Positions 33,301 to 45,443 of a stretch of 64,000 bases of DNA are shown one piece after another. The notes under the pieces are model-generated. The model did not search any database. It was not told the origin of the DNA and saw only the letters and a list, made by a program, of their open reading frames with translations. The DNA is from Avena insularis (Eukaryota; Streptophyta; Magnoliopsida; Poales; Poaceae): positions 203,986,941 to 204,050,940 of the forward strand of contig CM042684.1 of the NCBI GenBank assembly GCA_023614405.1. Reading direction: 5' to 3'. A program made the position numbers and the translations under genes. How positions within the stretch are numbered: the first letter of the stretch is position 1; each line of letters starts with the position of its first letter.

Positions 33301-35770
33301 TACATATTGAGCAAGCACCCACACTTCCTCAAGGAAAACTGCCCCAAGTGGCAAACAAGCAAAGAGTGATACACCTTTCAACGGTGAATGCTACAAGTGT
33401 GGAGGCAAAGGACACAAGTCGGCCAAATGTGGAAACAAGAAGGTATTGTTCATCCATGACAATGGTGACGAAGAGTACTTGAGTGAAGATGAATTTGACG
33501 CCCGTGTCAAGGAAGCAATGGCAAGGCAACGAGTACAAGATGACCAAGAACTACTTATGTGTGAACATAAGCAAGTCCATCGCTTGTCGTCACAAGGATC
33601 TTGACCACTCAAGCACAAGAGCATGAAGACCAATGCTCAAATATCTTCCAAACACGAGCCTACATCAATGGAAAATGTATCAAAGTGATCATCAATGGAG
33701 GGAGTTGCCACAACCTCGCTAGTACCAAGTTGTGTGAGAAGCTCAACCTCACCCTCCATCCACACAAGCACCCCTACCACGTGCAATGGCTAAGTGACCA
33801 AGGGTCCGTGTAGATCAAGCATACTGTATTTGTCACCTTCGCCATTGGTCCTTACGAAGACACGATGGAGTGCGATGTTGTTCCCATGATGGTTTGCCAT
33901 ATGCAACTTGGTCGACCAAGGCAATTCGACAAGGCTGATCTACATGATGGTCGCACCAACGGGTACACCTTCAAATGGCTAAACAAGACATGTGTTTTGC
34001 AACCAATGACTCCTAGCCAAATAATTGCGGACAATGCAAAGGCTTTAGCGAGGACGCAAAACACAACACCTTCTTGTGAGAAGAGTGGTGAGAGAGAGAA
34101 CCACCTCATAGTGAGTGAGAGCCACAAGCCAAACTCGAGTGAAAAAACTAAGAGTGTTCTCCTTGCCACCAAAAGTGAGATGAGAGATGTGGGGAACAAC
34201 CCATCCATCTTGCAATATGTCCTCATTTGCAAGGGACTAGTGCAAGGAACTAATGAATTAACCAATGTTCCTCCATCTTTGATGATAGTTTTGTAGGAAT
34301 TCAAGGATGTGTTTCCCAAAGAGCTTCCACATGGACTACCTCCTCTTCGCAAAATTGAGCATCGCATTGACCTCATCCCCGGCCCACCGCTTCCAAACCG
34401 CGCCGCTTACCGCATGAACCCGGAGGAGACGAAGGAGATTGAACGTCAAATCAACCAACTTGTCTCCAAAGGTTTGATCCAAGTTAGCACTAGTCCAAGT
34501 GCGGGACCCGTGATGCTTGTCCCAAAATCGGATGATACGTTACGGTTATGCATGGACTGACGTCCAATCAATGCTACCACCGTGCGTTATTGACATCCTA
34601 TACCGCGTCTTGATGACATGCTTGATGAATTGTGTGGAGCCACTATTTTTTCGAAAATTGATCTTCGTAGTAGTTACCATCAAATACGTATGGCTGAAGG
34701 TAATGAGTGGAAAACCGCATTCAAGACCAAACTTGGTCTCTATGAATGGTTGGTTATGCCCTTTGGTTTATTTAATGCCCCATCCACCTTCATACGCCTC
34801 ATGAATCATATCTTGCGTTCTCTCATTGGCAAGAGTGTCGTTGTCTATTTCGGTGATATACATGTTTATAGCAAGTCACTTGGGGACCATGTTAAACATG
34901 TCAAGGAAGTTTTGCAAATCCTTCGACACGAAAAGCTATATGCTAATCTTCCCAAGTGCACTTTTGCTAAAGACAAGTTACTTTTTCTTGGATTTATCAT
35001 TTCTTCGAAGGGCATTGAAGTTGATGTGTCCAAGTTAAAGTACATACGACATTGGACCATTCCAACAAATGTGACTGAACTCCAAAGTTTTCATGGGTTG
35101 GCCGGTTTCTATCGTTGCTTTGTGAAAGACTTTTCGACCATTACGTACCCTCTCAACGAGTTGACGAAAAAGAATGTCACCTTCATGTGGGGGAAAAGCA
35201 CAACAAAAAGCTTTAGATGAACTTAAAAAGAGGCTCACTGAAGCACCTCTCCTTGCATTACCGGATTTCACAAAAACTTTTGAGATAGAGTGTGATGCTA
35301 GTGGTATTGGCATTGGAGGAGTCCTCATGCAAAATGGACGTCCTATAGCCTACCATAGCGAACTTGATGGTGCTCGCCTTAATTATCCAATTTATGACAA
35401 AGAGCTTTTTGCCTTAGTTCGTGTTCTTCCAGTTTGGCAACACTACCTATGGCCCAAGGAATTTATCATACATTCCGACCATGAGTCGTTGAAATATCTC
35501 AAAGGCCAAGCCAACTTGAGTAAGAGACACGCTAAGTGGGTTGAGTTCATGGAGTCTTTTTTGTACAATGTCAAGTATAAGAAGGGAAAAGATAATGTAG
35601 TTGCGGACGCTTTGTCTCGCAAGCACACAAGCCTTCTTACGAGACTTGAAATTGACGTGTTGGGTCTTGAGGAAATAAAATCTTTGTATGCTTCTGACCC
35701 GTTCTTTGAACCAATTTTCGCAAAGTGCTCCAATGACAAAGGAGTTGATGATTTCTATTTGCATAAGTAA
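33301..35770 (+). pseudogene. Decayed Ty3/gypsy gag-pol (family-C or F relative)
   Basis: Domains appear in order. A zinc knuckle CX2CX4HX4C lies at 33390-33431. A protease has the Asp of the D-G-G-S motif replaced by Asn (33694-33696). Reverse transcriptase runs about 34380-35050, with the active-site YFDD changed to YFGD (about 34846-34857). RNase H has [13 protein letters not shown] near 35290 and ends DALSRK near 35625. The copy stops before the integrase core. In-frame stops occur at 33811, 34294, 34558 and near 34588. A frame shift near 35200 separates reverse transcriptase from RNase H. No LTR or primer site belonging to it is present. It is an inactive fragment, closely parallel to the polyprotein at 47201-51908. 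Confidence 0.88.
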
Positions 35771-36680
35771 CCAATCATCTAAATTGTGAGTTGGACAATC
35801 ACGCAACAAAGTTAAGAACCTATTATAAGCTGGCATTAAATCATAATTACTGCTTCGTTTAAAAGTCATGATATCAAACCTCCATTCATAAATTTTCTTT
35901 TCTAAAAAATATTAATGGAGAAAAGTATCGGAGATACCTTGCCATGATTTGAAGCGTCCTGCAGGTTGTGACTATAACCATTCTTTTTTCTTTTACTTTC
36001 TGTGAGAATGGAAACAACATTAATTTCAGCTCATCGTCTGTCCAAATGGCCAACCTCACTATAGAACACACTTCAGTGAAGTTCTCAATATGCTCGTATG
36101 GATCATTCTCTGGATCTCCAGCAAAATCTTTGCTTTGATGATAATTACTACCCCTGTTTCAAAGCTTAAGGCTTTTTTTGGAAAGTCAAGCTATGGAAAG
36201 TTTGACCAAACTTTTAGAAACAACTAACAATGATATATATAGATGCCATGTGAAAATATGTTTTATTATGTATCAGGGTATGTACTTCTTATTTTAAATA
36301 TTAATAGTTTTTTATAAAAACTTGGTCAAACTTTACATAGTTTGACTTTTGAGAAAAGATATAAGCCTTAAGCTTTGGAATGGAGGGAGTATTAGTTTAG
36401 GATAAATTTCATAATTATCCGTTGTGGCTGTGGGCTGGGTAATAGGTGAACATGAATAATCACTATTGAAAGTACCATACTCCCCAAGATACTTTTTGCC
36501 ATAGTTCCCATCTTTTTTTGATTAAGACAAATACCAAGGCTAGCAATAAAAGATTAACTAATTTTTTGTTCATTTTAAATTAATAAAAGCAGTAAGATAT
36601 TAGCAACAAACGGAATTGAACTATTTGCGAGTGGGAAGGTAACAACCAAATGTTTTTGGTCTCCTGCAACGACACCAATT
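35771..36680 (-). mobile_element. Element H leader, minus strand
   Basis: It lies between the decayed gag-pol and an LTR in the opposite orientation. A primer-site-like sequence (minus strand TGGTGTCGTTGCAGGAGACC, 36659-36678) adjoins the LTR and resembles the tRNA-Asp type site. No coding region is supported, and a Stowaway MITE sits inside. Confidence 0.55.
36151..36389. mobile_element. Stowaway-like MITE
   Basis: 239 bp flanked by TA (36149-36150 and 36390-36391). The inner inverted-repeat bases CAAAGCTTAAGGC and GCCTTAAGCTTTGG are intact; the outer right end is GGAGGGAG. It is homologous to 27897-28487. Confidence 0.85.
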
Positions 36681-37470
36681 TGATGACTGGGTTCCTGCGT
36701 CCAACAACAAGGTTATTGTAGTACTTCTAGCAACAAATATTTATTAGAAAGTTTGTTCCAAGGGAGGTTTGCAAATGAAAATAACACAGCCCGGCAACTG
36801 CATTGTTTGGCATAGACTTGTTCGCACCCAAACCGTGGTTTGGAAATAGCCTATTCTATAAGTTACTAGAATAGCGAGAATTGAGAGAGGTTTAAAGTAA
36901 CTAATAACAAAGAATAAAGTGAGAACAAAGTAAAGCAATACTAAAAGTAAACACAGGATTGTAGTTGTAGGATTGAATAAAATAAAATGCGGTATCTAGG
37001 CATTTCATCTCACTAGTACTAGAGGGTAACTATGTAGCCATCTATTGGAATTTAACAAGATACAACTTTAGATAAATAAACGATTCTAGTGATTCTTTTT
37101 TCACTAGTGTGTAGTACATAAGGCGTCATATTGCTGTCACACACGCGGGGTCAATAATACACTCCGGACCAAAGGATCACATGAACTCATATATCTCCTC
37201 AGGTTCACTAGAAGAGAGAGTAATATAATAGATAAAGACACAAAGTCTAGGGGTGCATACTAGATCATACATCAACCTAGAACCGGATAAATTACTCAAA
37301 CATAGATAAACAATAACACAAAGAAGAATTCAGTGATATCATCATCATGTTCAATCTTACAAATACAAAATCTAAAGGAATGGACAGAGAGATGGGGGTG
37401 TTGATGGAGATGGAGATGGTGATGAAGGTGGTGTCGGGTGTGTGGTGGTGATGATGGTGATGACCTCCTT
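36681..37470 (-). repeat. Element H LTR, minus strand, partial
   Basis: On the minus strand it ends CCCAGTCATCA next to the primer site. Its 5' side (near 37470) is cut by a family-C LTR. It contains a TGATGG/GATGGTG-rich tract near 37390-37462. No gene. Confidence 0.55.
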
Positions 37471-38252
37471 TGATGAGGACATCCCTATACTTATACCGAC
37501 CCCTACTACTGAAGATGTTCCAGCTGTTCCAAGGAAGGATCAGTCCAATGAGATTAGAATTGGACCCATTACAAGAGCTCATGCTAAGCTACTTGAACAA
37601 CAGGTGAATTCACTCCTAAATGAATCTGGTACATTAATTGATGAGAACTTTATACTACCTAAGTCTATGCATTTATGTATGATCAGGTTCATTGGAGAAA
37701 CAATCATGGCGCAAGGAGGAGAAGGGCTACAAGAGAAGACAACATGATGATCGCCCAAGGATGCACGAGGGAGGAGCAGGACGAAGACACAATAGAAGAT
37801 CATCAAGACAAAGGAAAGAAGCTCTGCAGCAACCGGAGTGTCCAGCCAAGTCCACCCGGACTGTCCGGCCTGCCCGAGAGAAGAATTGTTGCGGATAATC
37901 AGTACACCAAATCGAACACTACCTGGACACCAATCGGAAACTTTGAAGTTTCCGTCGAGAGCAGACTGTCCGGCTGACTCCACCCGGAGTGTCCGGTCCG
38001 ACCGGGATGTCCGACCCGTTTCCACCGGACTGTCCGCCCGCCGACCAAATCTGGTCCGAGTCAGCATGTATCAGGTTGAGTCATACGCGTCTTAGTTTCG
38101 TGTCCTGGCCACCCCAGCCGCCCTTATAATCCCTGGGACAACCCATAGTTTGGGTTTAGACCATGCTAAAACTATTTTGCAGTGGTATCTTATTAGAACC
38201 TCTAGAATTACCCTGTCATAGAATTATCTACCATAATCGAGTGTGATTTGTT
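37471..38252 (+). repeat. Family-C LTR, 3' end lost
   Basis: It starts TGATGAGGACATCCC and follows the LTR to GTGTGATTTGTTGT, about 100-200 bp short of a full LTR. The palindrome here is CCGGACTGTCCGG (37856-37868, with further variants to 38036). The TATA-like CTTATAATCC is near 38123. The pol-tail frame (about 37442-37747) is open past the ILP and CMIRFI motifs. Confidence 0.85.
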
Positions 38253-38332
38253 GTTGATAAGGGGTTGCCCCATCTTCTCAATGAGCTACGTAGGTGATGG
38301 CGATGATGATGGAGATAACTTGTGAGATGCGA
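38253..38332 (-). repeat. Inverted piece of a family-C LTR 3' end
   Basis: TGATAAGGGGTTGCCCCATC and the following GATGATGATGGAGATAACT match the reverse complement of the LTR 3' terminus (ATAACT...GGGCCACCCCATATCA). It abuts the truncated LTR head to head. Confidence 0.6.
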
Positions 38333-38539
38333 TCAAACTATCTCTTGGCTGGGCTTGTTCATCTGTGGTACCAAAGTTGGCAGGCCAGCACATGGCGGTA
38401 CCTAAGTTGCCTGAAATTACCGCGTTTTGAAAAGTTGGGTCGCCAACTACTGAGAGGGGCCATTTCGAGGCAAACTCACCTCACCCCTGCCAAATTCAAA
38501 CATTCTGTTAAACTGCTCCATGAAGTAGACGGTCGGGGC
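38333..38539. other. Unassigned spacer
   Basis: About 200 bp of moderate GC content. I see nothing I can name. Confidence 0.3.
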
Positions 38540-39557
38540 CGATGCAGCCCGTCCTACGGACGCTCCTACATCTACACCAACAAGTCCCCCAAGTGGACCC
38601 ATGACTCGTGCCCGAGCCAAACTCCTACAAGCTAAGGCGAACTCGCTCCTCTCCTCGTGCCAAATTGATACCTCCTTGGATGGTGTGCTACTTCATGCAA
38701 CTACACTATGCATCATCAGGTACGAAGCCTTGACTCATCACCAAGCACCCAAGATGGAAAACAAGGAGCAGAGCATGAAGCAGGAGCCACTGGAGCTGCT
38801 GAGACCGGAGTCTCCGGTCCACCCAAGTCTCTGGCCTGAAGACACCGGAGTCTCCGGCCCCACCTCCGGTCTGCCCCAGAACCGGGCCCTAGGACAATCA
38901 GAAGGCCCCTCCGGAGGCCGGTCCGGAGACCAACCGGAATCTACGGTCTAGACCGGAGTCTCCGGTCTACCACACCGGAGTCTCTGGTCCGACCGTCGCC
39001 AGGCATGAAAAGGCCTTTGGGCCTGTGGCCCATGTACACCTTAGTCCGTCCAGAACTTGTATTTCATTCCTAAAGTACCCCTATTTAAGTGGATGGCCTA
39101 TATATAGTCCCCCACCTCCATTCTAAACCCTAGGCATGATATTGGAATGCGTGGAAACCCTTTGTGGATCTATCTAGTTCTTATCTCATGCTCCTTGACC
39201 AAGGAGCACCAATATCACCAAACCTCGTTGGAGTTTGCATCGTGCCTCCGTGTTGTACAAGGCCTTGGCATCGGTGTCCCTTTGCCAAGACCTCAAGATC
39301 TCACTAAGTCTCCCATGTCGTCGTGCCGGTTCGAGAGAGAGACTCCTCCGCCCGACACCGATCCTAGGGATTGCGTCGGACCGGTCACCGTCGGCGTGAG
39401 CTATTGGTGTGTATCGTGGTTTTGTGTGTGTATGTGTTCATCGTGTTCTTCGTGCGTGCGTTTGTCGTGTTCATCCTCCCCTCCTCTCCCGCACTCCATC
39501 CTCGATTCAAAAGGGAATCGTGAAAGATCGGGCCACCCTATAGATTCACCCTCAATA
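38540..39557 (+). mobile_element. Family-F solo LTR or LTR remnant
   Basis: It is collinear with the LTR at 60739-61763. It starts GATGCAGCCCGTCCTACGG (first base C instead of T) and ends CACCCTCAATA (last bases TA instead of CA). It has ACCGGAGTCTCCGGT palindromes (38804-38818 and more to 38990), TATA-like CTATATATAG (39098-39107) and the embedded tail frame MTRARAKLLQAK (38601-38951). No internal region is attached. A clean target duplication is not visible. Confidence 0.8.
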
Positions 39558-39936
39558 GGGACTGTCACGTGGGTCATCTGTCCGTGACGCGGGCGCCAAC
39601 GCGGCAACCTCTTAGGAAAATCGAGCAGCTAAGTGGATTGGATGTGTTGACCAATTTCACAAATCCATTCCCAGCTTTCCCCTAGCACCGGCAGCGTCGG
39701 AATCCACCCTCCAGGCAGGACGATCCCTTCGGACATTTGACTTCTGGCGCCAAGTTGCTGCGCCAAGTTGCTGTGCCCAGTCGCTGATCTCGAGCTCCAA
39801 TGGCGCATGCCGTAGCCGTCATTGCGAGCCTCTAGCCCGCCTCCGCCACCGACGAGCCGAGATGCTCAGAGGATGGCAGATCCTACTATCAAGAAAGAAG
39901 AAGTTCTGTCTATAAGCGGGTGATCCACCCTTCTCT
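39558..39936. other. GC-rich region upstream of a gene fragment
   Basis: It contains a direct repeat GCCAAGTTGCTG twice near 39751-39772. It could be the 5' part of the following gene; no long frame is open. Confidence 0.3.
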
Positions 39937-40808
39937 TTGCTATTCGCACTAGTTACAACTGCTAGCTGGCTACTGAACCTCAAATTGTTTGTTAGCCCAA
40001 CACTGACAAACATATTTTGTCCACTGTTTTCTGTCAAGTGGGATCTGCGCGGACCCCCTTACCTGGTTACGGTAGTCCTCTATAGATACGACTCTAAGGG
40101 AAAGAGGTATGGACACCATTGTTTCATGATGGAAGAAGCGCCTGCACAGATCTACACTATATCTGGTATGGTTGCTGCTCTGCGTAATCATGTTGAATTA
40201 TGGCCAAAGCAGACGGCAAAGTTCAGCTTCATGGATGAACATGGCATGATGGTTCCTATAATGTGTGACAGTCAGCTAATTGGGTTGATGAAAAGGTATG
40301 CTTCAGCTGCCATGTTTGAGCTGAAATGTGATGTACTGGATGTGGAAGTCGCAAGAATCGAGTCGCCTTCTATTCTTGGGAGGGTGGTTGCTCGAACCCA
40401 ATTAGCTCCTGGTAAGCAAAGGTCTCTTGGGGTTCGCATGTTTGTGCTGAATTGTAATTTTTGTTTTATTTACTCTATAGATATTGGGCAGTTATGCAAC
40501 AGTCTTGTTTCTTTGACAGGAAGCACCGCAAGGTTAGAAACTTGACTGCCGGGTCAGTCATTTTGCTGCCCAAAGAAATTAAAAACGATTGGAAAGATGT
40601 CATTTTGCTGCCCGAAGAAATTAAAAACGAGTGGAAAGATGATGCTAGACACGATTCTGGTGCCCATTGTCCCGGCGATGCAGAGTACGCGAAGCTAAGA
40701 AAATTGGCACCGAGGAAGAGGAAGAAGGCAGGAAATGAAGAAGCCATTGGACGTGAAGGCTTGGCACCCAGGCTGCGGAAGAAGGCTGCTGGCAATGAAG
40801 ATGCATAG
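39937..40808 (+). pseudogene. Spliced gene fragment of unknown function
   Basis: Exon 1 (open from about 40030 to 40411) encodes VVLYRYDSKGKRYGHHCF, ELWPKQTAKFSFMDEHGMMV and MKRYASAAMFELKCDV. A GTAAGC donor at 40412 and a pyrimidine-rich GGGCAG acceptor ending at 40491 keep the frame into a second exon ending with a stop at 40806-40808. Exon 2 is basic. It holds a tandem duplication VILLPKEIKNDWKD / VILLPEEIKNEWKD and a second near-repeat KLAPRKRKKAGNEEA / GLAPRLRKKAAGNEDA. The N-terminal part faintly suggests the accessory N-terminal region of plant Mutator-type proteins, but I cannot confirm that. No start is certain. Confidence 0.4.
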
Positions 40809-40919
40809 TAATGTGTTGAACTTGAACCTATATATGTAATTCTTTTAAATTCTGATCGCTCTGTGTGTGGCATGTTGCTGGGCGAAACAATCTACCCACG
40901 TTCTCTGAGTAAAATGTAC

Positions 40920-41186
40920 CACGACTTAGGGTTTGGAAACGCCCGATTCAGTAGTTAAATCCGAAATTTTGATTGTGCCACTGCTATCTGAAAACAAGGA
41001 TCTACCGGTTCCAGGATTGCTGAGGGGCGGGAGGTCTCCAAATACGACGGAATGTAAGTGGCATAGAAATAAATTATTTAAGCTATCACACTCCATGAAG
41101 CAGCAACTTATTTCAGATGCTGCACAACGACGTGCCAACATAAACAACAATGTTCTCACCCATAATGCCCAGATTTGGAGGAAATG
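40920..41186. other. Possible exon pieces flanking the family-C insertion
   Basis: Plus-strand splice-like signals exist (GAATGTAAGTGG near 41052 and ATTTCAG near 41119). When the retrotransposon is removed the sequence joins 52963 in CAGATTTGGAGGAAATG / GGTACC. The opposite strand also has a coiled-coil-like frame beyond 52963 (EIHELRQMQGMQEQ). Coding strand undecided. Confidence 0.3.
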
Positions 41187-41566
41187 TGATGAGGACATCC
41201 CTACAATTACACCTACCCCAATGACTACTGAAGATGCTACAACTGTTGCAAGAAAGGATCAGTCCAATGAGATTAGAATTGGACCTATTACAAGATCTCG
41301 TGCTAAGCTACTTGAACAACAGGTGAATTTACTCCTAAACGAATCTGGTACTTTGATTGATGAGAACTTTATACTGCCTAACTCTATGCATTTATGTATG
41401 ATCAGGTTCATTGGAGAAACAAGCATGGCGTGAGGAGGAGAAGGGCTACAAGAGAAGCCCAACATGATGACCGCCCAAGGATGCGCGAGGGAGGAGCGGG
41501 AGGAACGCGCAATACAAGCAAGGGAGATCATCGAAGAGAAGGAACGTTCAATTCGGACAGACAGAA

Positions 41567-44500
41567 TGTAACATCCCAAAACTTCGATCCAAGCTTATCA
41601 AGATCAAGTCATCCAAAAATGGGGTTAACAAAAACTTTTCCAAATTTAAAATGAAAGCATTCATATATGTGTGCATTTAAAATAGGAGTTGTTTTGAATT
41701 GCCATGATTGTGTGATCCTTTGCTGCTAAAATGTTTCTTAGGTGATTTAAACATCATCTACATCATTCCCAAACTTTTCCTAAAAGAAATCAAATAAAAA
41801 AGAATTAAAATGAAGGAATGGTCATTTGGACAAATTTAACTCTCATGCCTACTTTGGCTATTCCTAGTACTCAATTCTTAACAGAAACAATTCTTGATCT
41901 TTGCACCCCTTGCTAGTACACATAATGAGGTACCAAGGCCCACCTTTTGATCTACTAAAAACTATTTTAAATGACAGTTTAAAATTGAATCTAATGCATA
42001 TGCATAGATCACCCCTATTTCAAAAACCATCTAATTGAGCACCATTTTCAAAACCCTTGCAACCAGAGACTGCCTAGCACTAGTGGAGATCACCCAGAAT
42101 TTTTTAACTCAAAATTCAAAACTTTTTCTCTTGCGGCCATTTTGTCAAACACCTTGTTAGCAAGATCATTAAGGCCTAACTATTACTGTTTTGGGCTGAT
42201 TTTGTCTAGCAATTCTATAGTGCTTTGATCATCTTGTCCCCCCTCAAGCCAGACCAGACCAAACCAGCCTCTTCTCTACCCCCTAGCCACACTGCACAGC
42301 CATGCCGAGCACCATCTCGCCGGCCGACCGTGCACCTGCAGTAGCAACCCTCTCCAGCCCCTCTCGCCATGTCTAGTACCTAGCCAGTGGTCCACCTCCA
42401 CCGTCCAACCAGCCCCAGGCCAGAGACAGAGGGCAGAGCGGCCAGGAACCGCCATGCCCAGAGCGTGTCGAGCATGCCGACGCCGCCCGTAGAGCGTGCA
42501 CTGTCCCTGCGTGCACAAGCCGCCGCTCGACACCAGCCCGCTCCCACCGCTCCGCCTTGACCTAGAGAACACCCCAGACACCTCCATTCACCGCCCAAAG
42601 CCCCACAGCCACCGCTCGCCATGGACACAGCCGCTTCGGCCGCGCAGAGCGCCACCTCACCCCGACCGCATGCCACCGCCCCTACGGCCGCATTGAAGCG
42701 CTAGAGCACCGCCAGGGGACCGCCCATCGATCGCCATCCCCAGCCATGCCGCTAGCTCGCCGTATCCATGTCGCTACCGTCGACCGCCCATCCCGCTCGG
42801 TCTCACCGTCGAGCCTATAAAAGGAGCCCTCCCCAGCACCAAAGACTCACACCATTCCACTCCCCTCACCTCTCGAACAGCCACCTCACGGAGCAAGTGG
42901 AGTAGCAGTCACGAATTGGAGCCGGAGCCACCGCCTCTGGAGAAGAAGGGTGTCGTTGATTCCGGCCACCCCAAGCTCCGCCGCGACCATGCCTCGCCTC
43001 GCCGTCATCTTCCACTTTGTTCGCCCGCATCGCCGACCCCGCTGGAGCCCTGGTACACCCCCAGTAGACCCCCACCGAGCAGCTAGGGTTCGAGCTCACC
43101 GGCGACCCGTCCTTCGTCGACGACAACCCTCAGCCGTATATCTAGCCTCTAATCAGACGCACCACTGGCACAGCGTTGCGTTTTAAGAGCACGACAAGTG
43201 GGACCCCCCTGTCAGCTGAGCCTCGTGCCGCGTAGCATCACTGGGCCGGCCTATTTCCTTTCCCGCGCAAGCCCGTAGATTCAAATCTAGGTTTTTCTTT
43301 TTAGTTAGAATATAGTTTATGTCCAGTGTTTCAAAATTCAATTTTGTGAGTTTGATAAATCCAAATTACATGAAACTAATTTTGTCTGAAAGGTATTCAA
43401 ATGCTCTATCCAAACCCGTTGGATTTAATTCATTTAGAGTTATAGATTTCTCCTAACAAAAATAAGAAGAAAGAAGCATTTGCAACTTGAAACATTTTTG
43501 TAAAATCAACCAAGTTAGCTTTTGAGTTGATTCCAACTCTCAAAAATCACATTTCATCATATCTATCCAAATTTGTAATAATATTAAGGTTTACATGCAG
43601 TGACTTTGGACTAGTACCAAAATAATGCTATATAGGCATTTCTAGTCACTTTAAATCATTAAATAATGAACTTAAACCAAAGTAATATTGATCCAACCTT
43701 TAAATCTCATTCCCACATGTCATAATATGTGGTGAGGACATGTGTCCACATGATCCCTTATTTTGGTGGTGAATATTAAAGTGGAGTTAATATTTTAATG
43801 AGTAGAAATTACTTTTCCAAAATAAAAGGTTGAAACTATTGAATTAAAACTTGTGATGTTTGGGATGATAATAGATCATCAATTGTGTGGTTTAGAATAC
43901 TACTTAGCCTAAGTTAAGTATTGTTTGTTGATTGTGCACTCCCTATGTATTTCTAGACGCTAGTACCGACCAAGCCTTCGAGGAGGAGGAGTTCTACCAA
44001 GAAGAAGAAGAAGAAAACTTCAACCAAGGCAAGCTATTAGTGGAAAGCTAACCCTTGAAAACATGCTTTAGTAAAATCTTGTAGCAGGTTAGAATAAAAC
44101 TAGATAGTTTAGTAAAGATGCCTTAAGCATACTTTGATCACACCCCCTTAGTTTACACAAAGTTCTTTAATTAATTTTGAAGGTAGCATAAAGAGTATAA
44201 AACTTGACCTATTTAGGAACCTTTAGATGTCATTCTATGGCATGAGATTGATCCCACCTTTCCACCTTAGTGAACACTCTTAACCTAGTGTTTTAGAATA
44301 GATCAAACTTGAGTCACTTTAGATGGGAACACTTGGTGAAAATGAGTTATGAAAACCTTGGAATGATGAGTCATTCTATTGAGATGTTTTGACATGTGTT
44401 GAGAAACACAATTGGTTTATGATGATGAAAATGATGAGGCATGAGCCTTAACCCTTTTTATAAAACTGATGGTTGGATTCGGATGCGATACCATTACAAA

Positions 44501-45443
44501 TTTACCGTACAACCACATTACCTGAATTGGGTAAGGCTTAGTTGGAAATTTATATGCATTAGTATTAGTTCCCTCACGGGAGAGGTTTGAGATGAGGCTA
44601 CCTCTCAATGATGTCCACCTATGCAGTGCCCAAGATGACTGATGGTCATGGTTGGGAGGCCATGCTCATAGGAGAGGTGCTTGCACTAGGGTGTGTAAAG
44701 GGAATGTTATGTTTGATTATCTGCATACTAAGTATGATGATTCAGGGTTATCCCTGACAGATGTATCGAATCTTGTGGTAAAAGTATACCACCTCTGCAG
44801 AGTGTCAAACTATTCGAATAGCCGCGTCCGCGGTTATGGACAGTTGGAATGGCCATACTGTTTCGTTGTCAGATGTTTTCTAAATAACTTGAAATGAATG
44901 ATGAACTTTGACTTGCCCACAATAGGGTTGTGTAGATGATAATAGCTTCCCAACTTATATGATTCTAGAACTTTACTTTATCTTTTCTTGCTTCAGAACT
45001 CAGCTTCGGTTTCAAACTTAACTTGATCGTTATTTTTTTCAATTCAGCACTTTAACTTAGAATTATAACCCTTGCTAGTAGTATTTTGCGAGTACTTAAA
45101 GAGTACTCATGGCTTTTGTCCCTGGCTATTATCATGGCCAGACTATGAAGGAGATTATCAAGATGATGGTCAGCAGGACGGCTATGATAACTAGGACTAT
45201 CTCGCCTTAAGCATTGCTTGTGCCCCTGAAGATGGACCCCACCGCTACGCTATCGTTTATTTCCGCTGCTTGTTGTATTAACGACTGGATCATGAGATCC
45301 TTATTTGTGTAAAACCTTATGTATGGTTTGTAATGGATGATGTACTGTGATATCCAATCCGTTATGTCTCGCAAAAATGGTAATCCTGGGATTGCGAGGT
45401 ATGGCATAACGGGCATCCGGGATAAAAAATCCGGGTGTTGACA
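41567..45443 (+). mobile_element. 3877-bp solo LTR with perfect CAGAA target duplication
   Basis: It starts TGTAACATCCCAAAAC and ends GGGTGTTGACA. The duplicated target CAGAA lies at 41562-41566 and 45444-45448, and the 3' LTR shows the intact site near 52247 (GACAGAAGTCC). No primer site, polypurine tract or coding domain is inside, so it is an LTR alone, left by recombination between two LTRs. The length fits long-LTR Ty3/gypsy families of the Tekay/RIRE3 kind (inference). A GC-rich centre with CCTATAAAAGGAG (about 42814-42826) marks a likely promoter. Confidence 0.88.
42816..42825 (+). promoter_or_regulatory. TATA box of the solo LTR
   Basis: CTATAAAAGG follows a long GC-rich C/A-biased tract and precedes a pyrimidine-rich leader. 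It is the best TATA consensus in the window. Confidence 0.6.

Noticed and set aside
42276..42676. Minus-strand GC-rich frames in the solo LTR as genes
   Set aside because: Low-complexity composition, no motif, and they lie over the LTR promoter region.
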